From Bacteroidales bacterium (GTDB taxonomy: Bacteria > Bacteroidota > Bacteroidia > Bacteroidales > F082), in NCBI GenBank assembly GCA_017428285.1, contig JAFRRE010000025.1, positions 1 to 5,800 of the forward strand: a stretch of DNA of 5,800 bases, given 5' to 3'. The notes under the pieces were generated by a model, which was not told the origin of the DNA, searched no databases, and saw only the letters and a list, made by a program, of their open reading frames with translations. Shown piece after piece: positions 1-5,369 of the stretch (position 1 is its first letter; the number at the start of each line of letters is the position of its first letter). Position numbers and translations under genes: made by a program.

Positions 1-199
1 AGGTCTTGGAGATGTTCGTCTCAATATCGGCGGCACTAGCGCCTGGGTAGGAGGTCATCACCATGATGAAGTTGGTCTCCATGTTGGGGAACTGGTTGAT
101 GGAGAGGTTCATCAGGGAGAAGATACCGAAAATGGCGATGGCGACGAATATCAAGGCTGTCGTCACCGGATTATTGACTGCTGTTCTTTGTAGACTCAT
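1..199 (-). CDS. RND efflux pump inner-membrane permease (AcrB/HAE1-like), N-terminal fragment
   Basis: This is the first 66 codons of a resistance-nodulation-division transporter; the rest lies beyond the window's left edge. RND pumps are trimeric proton antiporters of the inner membrane that export drugs, bile salts or other toxic compounds through a fusion protein and a TolC channel. The visible part has a short cytoplasmic start, an NNPV turn (residues 9-12), a first membrane helix at about residues 13-31 and then the periplasmic porter domain with the family motif YPGASAADIE (51-60). The ATG at 199-197 fits the usual AcrB N-terminus, with TM1 directly after about 12 residues. No Shine-Dalgarno is visible. 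It is the third gene of the minus-strand operon after the TolC and fusion protein genes, 99 bp downstream of the latter. Substrate cannot be predicted from this fragment. Confidence 0.93.
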   Translation of the reverse strand, partial: MSLQRTAVNNPVTTALIFVAIAIFGIFSLMNLSINQFPNMETNFIMVMTSYPGASAADIETNISKT

Positions 200-207
200 C
201 TTTCGTT

Positions 208-288
208 TGTTTAATTGTTTGATGTTGAATTGTTTAATTGTTTTTCGATGACGCGTAGCAACAACACTTCAACAATTAAACAATCAAC
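208..288 (-). repeat. AT-rich inverted repeat with an extra direct copy, in the MFP-pump gap
   Basis: The gap between the fusion protein and pump genes is built from copies of a short AT-rich motif. Arms at 224-242 and 271-288 are complementary over 18 bp with a single bulged base, around a 28-nt loop. A further 13-bp direct copy of the inner motif (TGTTTAATTGTTT) lies at 208-220, repeating 231-243. In the minus-strand mRNA the first arm could therefore pair with either of two downstream copies, the second of which ends about 8 nt before the pump start codon. There is no U-tract after the stem, so a classical terminator is unlikely. A role in mRNA processing, attenuation or translation control is inference; it may simply be a dispersed intergenic repeat. 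Confidence 0.7.
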
Positions 289-298
289 AATGCAACAT

Positions 299-1327
299 TT
301 ATTTCACAGTAACACTCACTCCGTCCTTCAATCTCACCTGTCCTTCGGTGACGATTCGGTCGCCTTCGTTGAGGCCGCTGATGATCTCGTAACGGTCGCC
401 AAGGCGCACACCGAGTTCAACCAAGGTGTATTTCACCGTGTTGTCGGGTTGCAGCACATACACGAAACGCTCGCCCGAACCCACTTGTTTCACCACTGCA
501 ACGTCAGGGATGACCACATGGTGGTTGGTGCCGAAGGTGGCAGTCACGCGGGCGAACATTCCAGGACGAAGTCTTTGGTCGTCGTTTTGGCAGATGATCT
601 CGACGGGGAAGGTGTGTGTGGCGGAGCTGATGGTGGGATAGATGAGATGTACCTTCCCTTTGAAGGTCTCGCCTGGGTAGGATTCGGTCTCGATGTCGAG
701 CTCCATGCCTGTGTTCACTTGTGTGAAGAGGCTTTCCGACACGTTGATAAGCATCTTGACGGGCTGGATTTGTTGCACCACGAAGATGGGTTGGGCCATG
801 CTGTACATGTCGCCCTTGTCGTAGTTGCGGGCGGTCACCACACCATTGATGGGGCTTCTCAAATAGGTGTTCTCGGCTAAGTTCTCGTAGGTCTTTTTCG
901 TGACGTTGAGTCCAAGTCGTGCCATGTCGTAGTCTGACTGCGAAACGGCACCGATGTTGTAAAGCTCGGTGAGGCGTGCCAGTTCTGTCGAGTCGTTGAC
1001 GTATTGCATCCGTGTCTTGGCCAAGTTCACGTCATCCATGGTGGCCAAAAGCTGTCCTTTGTGCACTTTCTGTCCCACTTCGGCTTTGATGCTCACAATG
1101 CGGCCTGCTGTCTGCGAGACAATGTTATTCGTGGCGAAAGGCTCAATGTTAGAGGTGAAAGTGTTCGTGACATCGACATCTTCTGCTTGTGCAGTGATAA
1201 CGCTGACGACCGGGGCGGCCTTTTGAGCGGCTTGTCCCGTTGTGGTAGTTGATGTGTCTTTTTGCCCGCAAGCCGTCATCAAAGCGGCAATGGCAAGAGT
1301 GATAAGGGTAAGTTTGGTGTATTTCAT
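299..1327 (-). CDS. RND efflux periplasmic adaptor (membrane fusion protein, HlyD/AcrA family), lipoprotein
   Basis: This adaptor links the RND pump to the outer membrane channel across the periplasm. The 342-residue length is normal for the family. Residues 1-19 form a lipoprotein signal peptide ending in LMTA before Cys20, the expected lipidation site. The domains follow in the usual order: the first lipoyl (barrel-sandwich) half at about 65-97 with GRIVSIKAEVGQKVHKGQLL; a short alpha-hairpin at about 98-150; the second lipoyl half at about 152-180 with YLRSPINGVVT; a beta-barrel at about 188-265; and a membrane-proximal domain ending in GLNEGDRIVTEGQVRLKDG (318-336). A TTG codon 36 bp upstream would add 12 residues, but these are encoded by the intergenic heptamer repeat and would push the signal peptide inward, so the ATG at 1327 is preferred. 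It lies between the channel gene (143-bp gap) and the pump gene (99-bp gap), on the same strand. Confidence 0.95.
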   Translation of the reverse strand: MKYTKLTLITLAIAALMTACGQKDTSTTTTGQAAQKAAPVVSVITAQAEDVDVTNTFTSNIEPFATNNIVSQTAGRIVSIKAEVGQKVHKGQLLATMDDVNLAKTRMQYVNDSTELARLTELYNIGAVSQSDYDMARLGLNVTKKTYENLAENTYLRSPINGVVTARNYDKGDMYSMAQPIFVVQQIQPVKMLINVSESLFTQVNTGMELDIETESYPGETFKGKVHLIYPTISSATHTFPVEIICQNDDQRLRPGMFARVTATFGTNHHVVIPDVAVVKQVGSGERFVYVLQPDNTVKYTLVELGVRLGDRYEIISGLNEGDRIVTEGQVRLKDGVSVTVK

Positions 1328-1342
1328 TGATTTGTATTTAAT

Positions 1343-1392
1343 ATTCAAAAATTCAAGATTCAAAATTCAAGATTCAAGATTCAAAATTCAAA
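1343..1392. repeat. Tandem heptamer array, unit ATTCAAR, seven copies
   Basis: Seven near-identical 7-bp units of ATTCAA(A/G) lie head to tail just upstream of the fusion protein start codon. Units from 1351 to 1392 are six uninterrupted heptamers with order G,A,G,G,A,A at the last base; a seventh at 1343-1349 is offset by one extra A. A truncated eighth (ATT) runs into the next repeat at 1393-1395. On the transcribed minus strand the unit reads YTTGAAT. The array is in the 5' leader of the fusion protein and outside the preferred reading frame. Heptamer arrays can change copy number by replication slippage, which would alter leader length here. No function can be assigned from sequence. Confidence 0.85.
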
Positions 1393-1395
1393 ATT

Positions 1396-1470
1396 AGCTT
1401 TCAGCTTTCAGCAATCAGCTTTCAGCTTGCAACAACTGAGCTGATAGCTGACGGCTGATGGCTGACAGCT
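1396..1470. repeat. Imperfect inverted repeat made of AGCNNTC heptads, directly after the tolC stop
   Basis: Two 33-bp arms (1396-1428 and 1438-1470) flank a 9-bp centre. Each arm consists of four 7-bp units of the form AGCNNTC plus a 5-bp remainder, in opposite orientation. By my alignment 26 of 33 positions match when one arm is reverse-complemented. The right arm abuts the stop codon of the TolC gene (1473-1471), so in the minus-strand mRNA it would form a long imperfect hairpin immediately after that gene. No U-tract follows, so it is not a standard terminator, although it could stabilise the tolC message or reduce readthrough. Similar simple AGCTTTCAGC-type intergenic runs are, to my recollection, common in Bacteroidales genomes; I cannot confirm this here. 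Confidence 0.8.
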
Positions 1471-2814
1471 TTATTCTTCTTTTCCAATCAGTTCATCCAA
1501 TGAGGCCTTAGTGACCATGAAGTTATAAACGGCTTGGGCCTGTGTGAGTTGTGCTTGTTGCAAAGCCAGTTGTGCATCGTTGAGTTCCACCAAAGTGGCC
1601 TTTCCAACTTCGTACATCTTTTCGGAGATGTCGTAGCTCTTTTGGGCAATTTCCACCGTAGCCTCAGCGGCTTGATAGTTTTTGATGCAAAGTGCCATCT
1701 GGTCGTTGTAGTTACGGATGCCGATACGCAGGTTGCGTTCGGTGTCTTCGCGCTGCAGGTCAAGCATGTTCTTGTTAATCTTGCTCTGCTTGATACTATA
1801 GTGTTTTTGGAAGCCATCGAAGATGGGAATGCTAAGGCTTACCGCTGCCGTCGAAGAGGGGAACCAACGCAGTTCCTCATCACCCATGGCACTATAGTTG
1901 TAGTTGATACTGGCGGCAAGGGTGGGCAGGTATTGTTTCTTCTGCATTCTGATGGTCGACTCAAGCATGCGGCCTTGGATGCCCAGCTGCAACAAAGAGC
2001 TGTTGTTGCTGAGGTCTTCTTCCGAAACGTATGGTGTGAGCATTTGCGCAGTGTAGTCGTTCAGGTCGCCGACCACTTCAACGTCGGTGTCGAGGTCGAT
2101 GCCCATGACTGCCTTAAGTTGCCAGGTGGCCAACATCACTGCGTTTTCGGCACTTGACACATTAGGCTCGGCATTCATCATCGTGACTTGGGCGCGCAGG
2201 TGTTCCACTTCTGAGGCCTTACCTACGTTGAACCGTTGCAGTGTCTTCTCATAGTTTTTCTGGGCGTTTTCATACACATTTGCAACCACCTCATGTGACT
2301 TTTGGGCCAGTAGCACGGCATAAAAGGCTTGCTTCACCTGCTTCACCAATGCGATTTTCGATGAGCGGGCTTGTTCAACTGCGAGTTCCACGTCCATGCC
2401 CGACAGCTTCAGGCTTTCCCAGAGTTGGGCGTTCACGATAGGCATGCTGGCCGTAGCGGTGGCATTGATGCTATTGTCGCGGCCCACCTTAATCTCCATG
2501 GCTTGACCGCCCATGTCCATCACCATCACTTGTTTCTTTAGCGTGCGTTGATAGGAACCATTTGCGCTGATGTTAGGATACAAAGCTGAATAGCTGCCTT
2601 TCTCAGCGTAGCCGCTCTTCTCAACGGTCATGTCGGCAATCTTGACGGTGTTGCTTTCAGATAAGGCTATCTCCAAAGCTTGGTCAAGGGTGAGGCGCAA
2701 AGTCTCTGAGCCCTGACCTTGTCGAAGGGCCGAAGAGTCGTCTTGTGCCGACAGCATCATTGGGGCGATGATTATCGTTGTAATAGCTAAAAATTTAAAA
2801 ATCAGTCTTTTCAT
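1471..2814 (-). CDS. TolC family outer membrane efflux protein
   Basis: This is the outer membrane channel of the tripartite efflux system: a trimeric beta-barrel with a long periplasmic alpha-helical tunnel through which the pump's substrates leave the cell. The protein has 447 residues, normal for the family. Residues 1-23 are a Sec signal peptide (MKRLIFKF, then a hydrophobic run, then MLSA before QDD), with no lipobox Cys. Two outer membrane efflux protein (OEP) repeats follow, at about 40-245 and 270-443. The duplication is visible: LYPNISANGSY (78-88) matches YLPTLAASINYNY (295-307), and FNVGKASEVEHLRAQV (195-210) matches YEVGKATLVELNDAQL (401-416). These are the two beta-strand and coiled-helix halves. 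It is the first gene of the minus-strand operon, behind a -7 box at 2858-2865, and shares its upstream region with the divergent kinase gene. The ATG at 2814 directly precedes the signal peptide. Confidence 0.95.
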   Translation of the reverse strand: MKRLIFKFLAITTIIIAPMMLSAQDDSSALRQGQGSETLRLTLDQALEIALSESNTVKIADMTVEKSGYAEKGSYSALYPNISANGSYQRTLKKQVMVMDMGGQAMEIKVGRDNSINATATASMPIVNAQLWESLKLSGMDVELAVEQARSSKIALVKQVKQAFYAVLLAQKSHEVVANVYENAQKNYEKTLQRFNVGKASEVEHLRAQVTMMNAEPNVSSAENAVMLATWQLKAVMGIDLDTDVEVVGDLNDYTAQMLTPYVSEEDLSNNSSLLQLGIQGRMLESTIRMQKKQYLPTLAASINYNYSAMGDEELRWFPSSTAAVSLSIPIFDGFQKHYSIKQSKINKNMLDLQREDTERNLRIGIRNYNDQMALCIKNYQAAEATVEIAQKSYDISEKMYEVGKATLVELNDAQLALQQAQLTQAQAVYNFMVTKASLDELIGKEE

Positions 2815-2857
2815 AGATTGTTCGCTCTGTGAGTCTTTACATTTTATTAATAAGGTG

Positions 2858-2865
2858 CAAAAGTA
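2858..2865 (-). promoter_or_regulatory. Bacteroidota -7 box (TACTTTTG) for the efflux operon
   Basis: On the minus strand the bases read TACTTTTG, a full match to the Bacteroidota housekeeping -7 consensus TAnnTTTG. It lies 43 bp upstream of the TolC start codon, giving an expected leader of about 35-40 nt. No TTTG or TTG is present at the expected -33 distance (around 2884-2888, where the strand reads CAAACC), so the promoter may be weak or depend on an activator such as the neighbouring LytTR regulator. The activator link is inference. Confidence 0.6.
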
Positions 2866-3025
2866 GGAATAATTGCGTTTGGTTTGACGGAGATTTCGAT
2901 GAAATATTATGTTGGAAGGCGGTTTTTATTCCAAATCGCCCGACATTTCAATCAAATGCACGATTTTGTCGATTAAGACGAAGCGATTCTTGGTTGAGTT
3001 TTTATGTCTTTTCGTTGAAAACCAG

Positions 3026-3055
3026 TTGGCATTCTAAGGATTCATATTATTTTTG
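3026..3055 (+). promoter_or_regulatory. Promoter of the kinase-regulator operon (TTG-N19-TATTTTTG)
   Basis: A TTG at 3026-3028 and a TATTTTTG at 3048-3055 are separated by 19 bp, matching the Bacteroidota -33/-7 arrangement. The -7 box ends 17 bp before the kinase ATG, so the transcript leader would be only about 10 nt, consistent with the absence of a Shine-Dalgarno. Confidence 0.7.
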
Positions 3056-3072
3056 CATTCAAATTCGAAGAG

Positions 3073-4155
3073 ATGAAGAAACGATCGTTGCCAGCCCTGT
3101 CGACTTTGCCGACCGCCAACCTTGACTTGTTGGAACGCCTCTACAAATGGGGTGTGGTGTGGATGGTGCTGTTCGTTATCTTCTTTGCGGTGCACTCCAA
3201 CGGCAATTACCTCTTCCGTGCTGCCAGTTCGCTCTGTTTTGTGGGCATGGTGGCACTATCGGTGCTCTTTATCAATAAAGTGCTGATCGAGTATTTGCTG
3301 AAAAAGAGCAGGCTGGTGTTTTTCATCCTGATGTCGCTTTTGGCGATACCGCTATGGTCGGTTTCCTCAGTTGCTATCGATGCTTGTCTACTTCATTTTA
3401 TCTCAGGAGAAGAGTTTGCAGAGATCTTTGATTTTCCGCGATTTATGGTGGCTTTTTTGGTTCGTTTGATATGGTTTATTGCTGCCTATGCACTTGTGGT
3501 GATTTTCTTTTATCAACGCAAGGAGAATGAAGAGAAAATCATTTCCGACCAGCTGAAAAGTGAGAAGCTCGCCATGGAGCTTCGCTATCTGAAGTCGCAG
3601 ATCAATCCACATTTTCTTTTCAATGCCTTAAATAACATTTACTCAATGGTTTACACCCATGATGACAATGCTGCTGACGGTGTGCTGAAACTCTCTGAGA
3701 TGTTACGTTATGTGTTGGTAGACTGTCAGGCCGAGATTATTCCTTTAAGCAAGGAAATCAATTACATAGAGAACTTCATCGACTTTCAGATGATGCGAAT
3801 GGGAGGCGAGCGTGATGTGGTGTTGGAGCAGGATATTGAAAAGGAGGACTTCATGATTGCGCCTATGCTGTTGCAGCCCATCATCGAGAATTGTTTCAAA
3901 TACAGTCGCCTGGAGACCCATCCCGAAGGCTATGTGCACATTAGTATCCACCAGTCGGGCAGCAGTTTTCGCTTTGTGGCGGAAAACACGGTTGCATCCA
4001 ATGCCTTGCCGTTTGTGGGCAAAAAGGGAGCGGAGGAAAAGTCGGGTATAGGCCAAAAGAATGTGCAACAACGTCTGATGCTTCACTATGGTGAGAGCTA
4101 TAACTTTGATATTGAACAAGATAATGGAATCTATAAGGTCAAGATTGAACTATGA
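3073..4155 (+). CDS. LytS/YehU-type sensor histidine kinase (His_kinase family)
   Basis: This membrane kinase should autophosphorylate on a histidine in response to a signal and pass the phosphate to the regulator encoded just downstream. The 360-residue protein has four predicted membrane helices (about 27-42, 52-74, 81-105 and 125-147) with only short loops and no recognisable periplasmic sensor domain, so the signal is probably sensed in or near the membrane. A short coiled linker (148-172) leads to the family signature QINPHFLFNALNNIY at 176-190, with His180 as the phospho-acceptor. The ATP-binding part has the N-box LLQPIIENCFKYS (266-278, Asn273) and the glycine box SGIGQKNVQQRL (324-335). 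The position often held by His after the N-box Lys is Tyr here. The stop codon overlaps the regulator's ATG by 4 bp (ATGA), indicating translational coupling. The efflux operon is divergent. The signal is unknown. Confidence 0.95.
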   Translation: MKKRSLPALSTLPTANLDLLERLYKWGVVWMVLFVIFFAVHSNGNYLFRAASSLCFVGMVALSVLFINKVLIEYLLKKSRLVFFILMSLLAIPLWSVSSVAIDACLLHFISGEEFAEIFDFPRFMVAFLVRLIWFIAAYALVVIFFYQRKENEEKIISDQLKSEKLAMELRYLKSQINPHFLFNALNNIYSMVYTHDDNAADGVLKLSEMLRYVLVDCQAEIIPLSKEINYIENFIDFQMMRMGGERDVVLEQDIEKEDFMIAPMLLQPIIENCFKYSRLETHPEGYVHISIHQSGSSFRFVAENTVASNALPFVGKKGAEEKSGIGQKNVQQRLMLHYGESYNFDIEQDNGIYKVKIEL

Positions 4156-4868
4156 AAGAGAAATACAATGTGGTCATCGTGGATGACGAGTTTCTGGCCC
4201 AAAAACTGTTGCAGGACTATGTCTCGAAGGTGGATTCGCTGCAAATTGTTGCCGTCTGTTCCAATGCTTTCGAGGCTATGAATGCCTTGAAAAACCATCA
4301 GGTTGACATCATGTTCCTCGACATTCAGATGCCTGACTTGACGGGTTTGGAACTGGTGAAGAGCTTGGAACACAAGCCGGCCATCATCTTCACCACGGCT
4401 TATTCGGAATATGCCGTCGATGCGTTCAACCTCTCTGTGGTCGACTATCTGTTGAAGCCTTTCGACTTCCCGCGATTCTTCCAAGCCGTCTGCAAGGCCA
4501 TTGGCAGCGACCAGCCTGTGGTGAGCACCGTAGACAAACCGCGTGACAGCGTCAGCCGTTCCAACGACTTCATCACCGTAAAGGCAGACTATAAGCTATA
4601 TAAAATTAACTATGATGACTTGCTCTTTATCGAAGGTCAACACGAATATGTGACTTTCCATACCACCCAGCGTCGCATCACCGCCTTGTTTGCTTTGAAA
4701 GATTTGGAGGAAATACTGCCAAAGGACAAGTTCGTCCGTGTCCACAAGTCGTATATCGTATCTTTCAAGCATATCCAGGACTTGGACAAGTCGGATGTTA
4801 CCGTTGCTGGCAACAAGGTGCCGGTTGGTGCCAGCTATCGCGATGAGCTTTTGGCGAGATTGCAGTAA
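4152..4868 (+). CDS. LytTR family response regulator (REC-LytTR)
   Basis: This is a DNA-binding regulator activated by phosphorylation from the upstream kinase. The 238-residue length is typical. The receiver domain (about 5-118) has the acidic pair Asp11-Asp12, phospho-acceptor Asp57 in MFLDIQMPDLTG, Thr82 in IIFTTAYSEYAVDAF, and Lys102 in VVDYLLKPF, so all catalytic positions are intact. After a linker of about 20 residues, the LytTR domain (about 139-237) shows the expected FITVKADYKLYKI start, the LLFIEGQHEYVTFH strand, and the FVRVHKSYIVSFKHI and VPVGASYRDEL motifs. LytTR domains bind direct repeats in promoter DNA, mostly with beta-strand loops. Targets probably include the shared 258-bp region, meaning its own operon and perhaps the efflux operon; this is inferred from gene order only. 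Confidence 0.95.
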   Translation: MKEKYNVVIVDDEFLAQKLLQDYVSKVDSLQIVAVCSNAFEAMNALKNHQVDIMFLDIQMPDLTGLELVKSLEHKPAIIFTTAYSEYAVDAFNLSVVDYLLKPFDFPRFFQAVCKAIGSDQPVVSTVDKPRDSVSRSNDFITVKADYKLYKINYDDLLFIEGQHEYVTFHTTQRRITALFALKDLEEILPKDKFVRVHKSYIVSFKHIQDLDKSDVTVAGNKVPVGASYRDELLARLQ

Positions 4869-4884
4869 AAAATTTCAAATTTTT
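4868..4884. repeat. 17-bp perfect palindrome overlapping the -33 region of the next promoter
   Basis: AAAAATTT and AAATTTTT flank a single C, forming a perfect 8+1+8 inverted repeat that begins in the stop codon of the regulator gene and ends inside the TTTG -33 element. The one-base centre makes an RNA hairpin of the full length impossible. It may be an AT-rich UP-like element or an operator, or chance in A/T-rich DNA. Confidence 0.4.
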
Positions 4885-4913
4885 GGCAAAGCAAAGAAAA
4901 AAATGTATATTTG
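4882..4913 (+). promoter_or_regulatory. Promoter of the DUF1508 gene (TTTG-N20-TATATTTG)
   Basis: TTTG at 4882-4885 and TATATTTG at 4906-4913 are 20 bp apart, a full match to both halves of the Bacteroidota promoter consensus and the best promoter in the window. It predicts a start of transcription near 4920 and a leader of about 25 nt before the ATG at 4945. The leader is A-rich with no Shine-Dalgarno, as is common in well-expressed Bacteroidota genes. Confidence 0.8.
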
Positions 4914-4944
4914 CAGCCTAAACCAACTTTAAAAACAGAAAATT

Positions 4945-5280
4945 ATGGGTAAATTTGAAATTAAAACAAGAAAGAACGGCGAATTCCAGTTCAATCTGAA
5001 GGCCACTAATGGTCAAGTCATCCTCACCAGCGAAGGCTATAAAACCAAGGCTTCGTGCCTCAACGGAGTGGAATCCGTAAAGAAAAACAGTCAAGACCAA
5101 AAGCGTTTCGAAATCAAGGAAGCCTCCAATGGCAAACCGTATTTCAACTTGATGGCTTCCAATGGACAAATCATTGGTTCGAGCCAGATGTATGCCAACC
5201 AAGTGAACATGAAGAATGGCATCGCATCGGTGATGAAGAACGCTCCCGAGGCTCCCATTGTCGATTTGACTGAAGAATAA
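4945..5280 (+). CDS. DUF1508 (YegP-like) two-repeat protein
   Basis: This 111-residue cytoplasmic protein is made of two tandem DUF1508 units at about residues 2-49 and 53-100, with a 51-residue period. Unit 1 reads FEIKTRKNGEFQFNLKATNG and later GYKTKASCLNGVESVKKN. Unit 2 reads FEIKEASNGKPYFNLMASNG and later MYANQVNMKNGIASVMKN. The signature FxFxLxAxNGxxIxxSxxY and the closing NGIxSVxKN are both present in each copy. Two-unit members resemble E. coli YegP; the family fold is small alpha/beta and its biochemical role is not established. The C-terminal tail (101-111) is acidic. The gene has its own strong promoter and its own terminator, so it appears to be a monocistronic, probably well-expressed unit unrelated to the two-component system upstream. 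Confidence 0.92.
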   Translation: MGKFEIKTRKNGEFQFNLKATNGQVILTSEGYKTKASCLNGVESVKKNSQDQKRFEIKEASNGKPYFNLMASNGQIIGSSQMYANQVNMKNGIASVMKNAPEAPIVDLTEE

Positions 5281-5304
5281 GCATGGCTTGACTGAGAGTT
5301 TGAG

Positions 5305-5334
5305 AAAGGAACGGCGAGGAGTCGTTCCTTTTTT
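5305..5334 (+). terminator. Intrinsic terminator after the DUF1508 gene
   Basis: Arms 5305-5313 (AAAGGAACG) and 5323-5331 (CGTTCCTTT) pair perfectly. A G-U and a C-G pair can extend the stem inward to 11 bp, leaving a 5-nt loop (GAGGA). The run of six T at 5329-5334 follows the GC-rich part of the stem, giving a standard Rho-independent terminator 25 bp after the stop codon. Confidence 0.88.
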
Positions 5335-5355
5335 GAATGATAAACCTAAACAGAT

Positions 5356-5362
5356 AGGAGGG
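5356..5362 (+). promoter_or_regulatory. Strong Shine-Dalgarno (AGGAGGG) of the zinc-ribbon gene
   Basis: AGGAGGG sits 7 nt before the ATG at 5370, an ideal ribosome binding site. It fixes the start of the small gene. It stands out because the other genes in this window have no recognisable Shine-Dalgarno, as expected for Bacteroidota. Confidence 0.8.
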
Positions 5363-5369
5363 AAGAACG

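Larger units (their letters stand above)
2815..3072. promoter_or_regulatory. Divergent promoter region between efflux operon and two-component system
   Basis: This 258-bp non-coding interval serves both transcription directions. It holds the efflux -7 box and the kinase promoter, each annotated separately. Between them are candidate regulator sites. TTNGTTGA occurs at 2990-2997 and again at 3011-3018, exactly 21 bp apart, and a third GTTG core at 3025-3028 overlaps the kinase -33 element. LytTR regulators typically bind pairs of about 9-bp sites in direct repeat roughly two helical turns apart, so the spacing fits, although the match to published LytTR consensus sequences is only partial. Other small symmetries, such as ATTTC-GAT-GAAAT at 2893-2905 and CGATT at 2961, 2970 and 2984, may be chance. 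Confidence 0.45.

Noticed and set aside
215..880. Open frame of 221 codons on the plus strand
   Set aside because: It lies mostly antisense to the fusion protein, is His/Val-rich in the manner of a shadow frame, and has no family signature.
1328..1363. Upstream TTG start adding 12 residues to the membrane fusion protein
   Set aside because: The extra codons are a translation of the heptamer repeat and would place non-hydrophobic residues ahead of a good lipoprotein signal peptide.
1343..1470. CRISPR array
   Set aside because: The units are 7 bp with no spacers and no cas genes nearby.
1534..2157. Open frame of 207 codons on the plus strand
   Set aside because: It is entirely antisense to the TolC gene, whose protein shows both OEP repeats; no independent coding signal.
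2893..2905. ATTTC-GAT-GAAAT palindrome as an operator
   Set aside because: Five-base arms in AT-rich DNA are expected by chance, and nothing else marks the site.
2829..3125. Open frame of 98 codons across the divergent promoter region
   Set aside because: It covers the promoters of both operons and overlaps the kinase start in another frame; composition does not resemble a protein.
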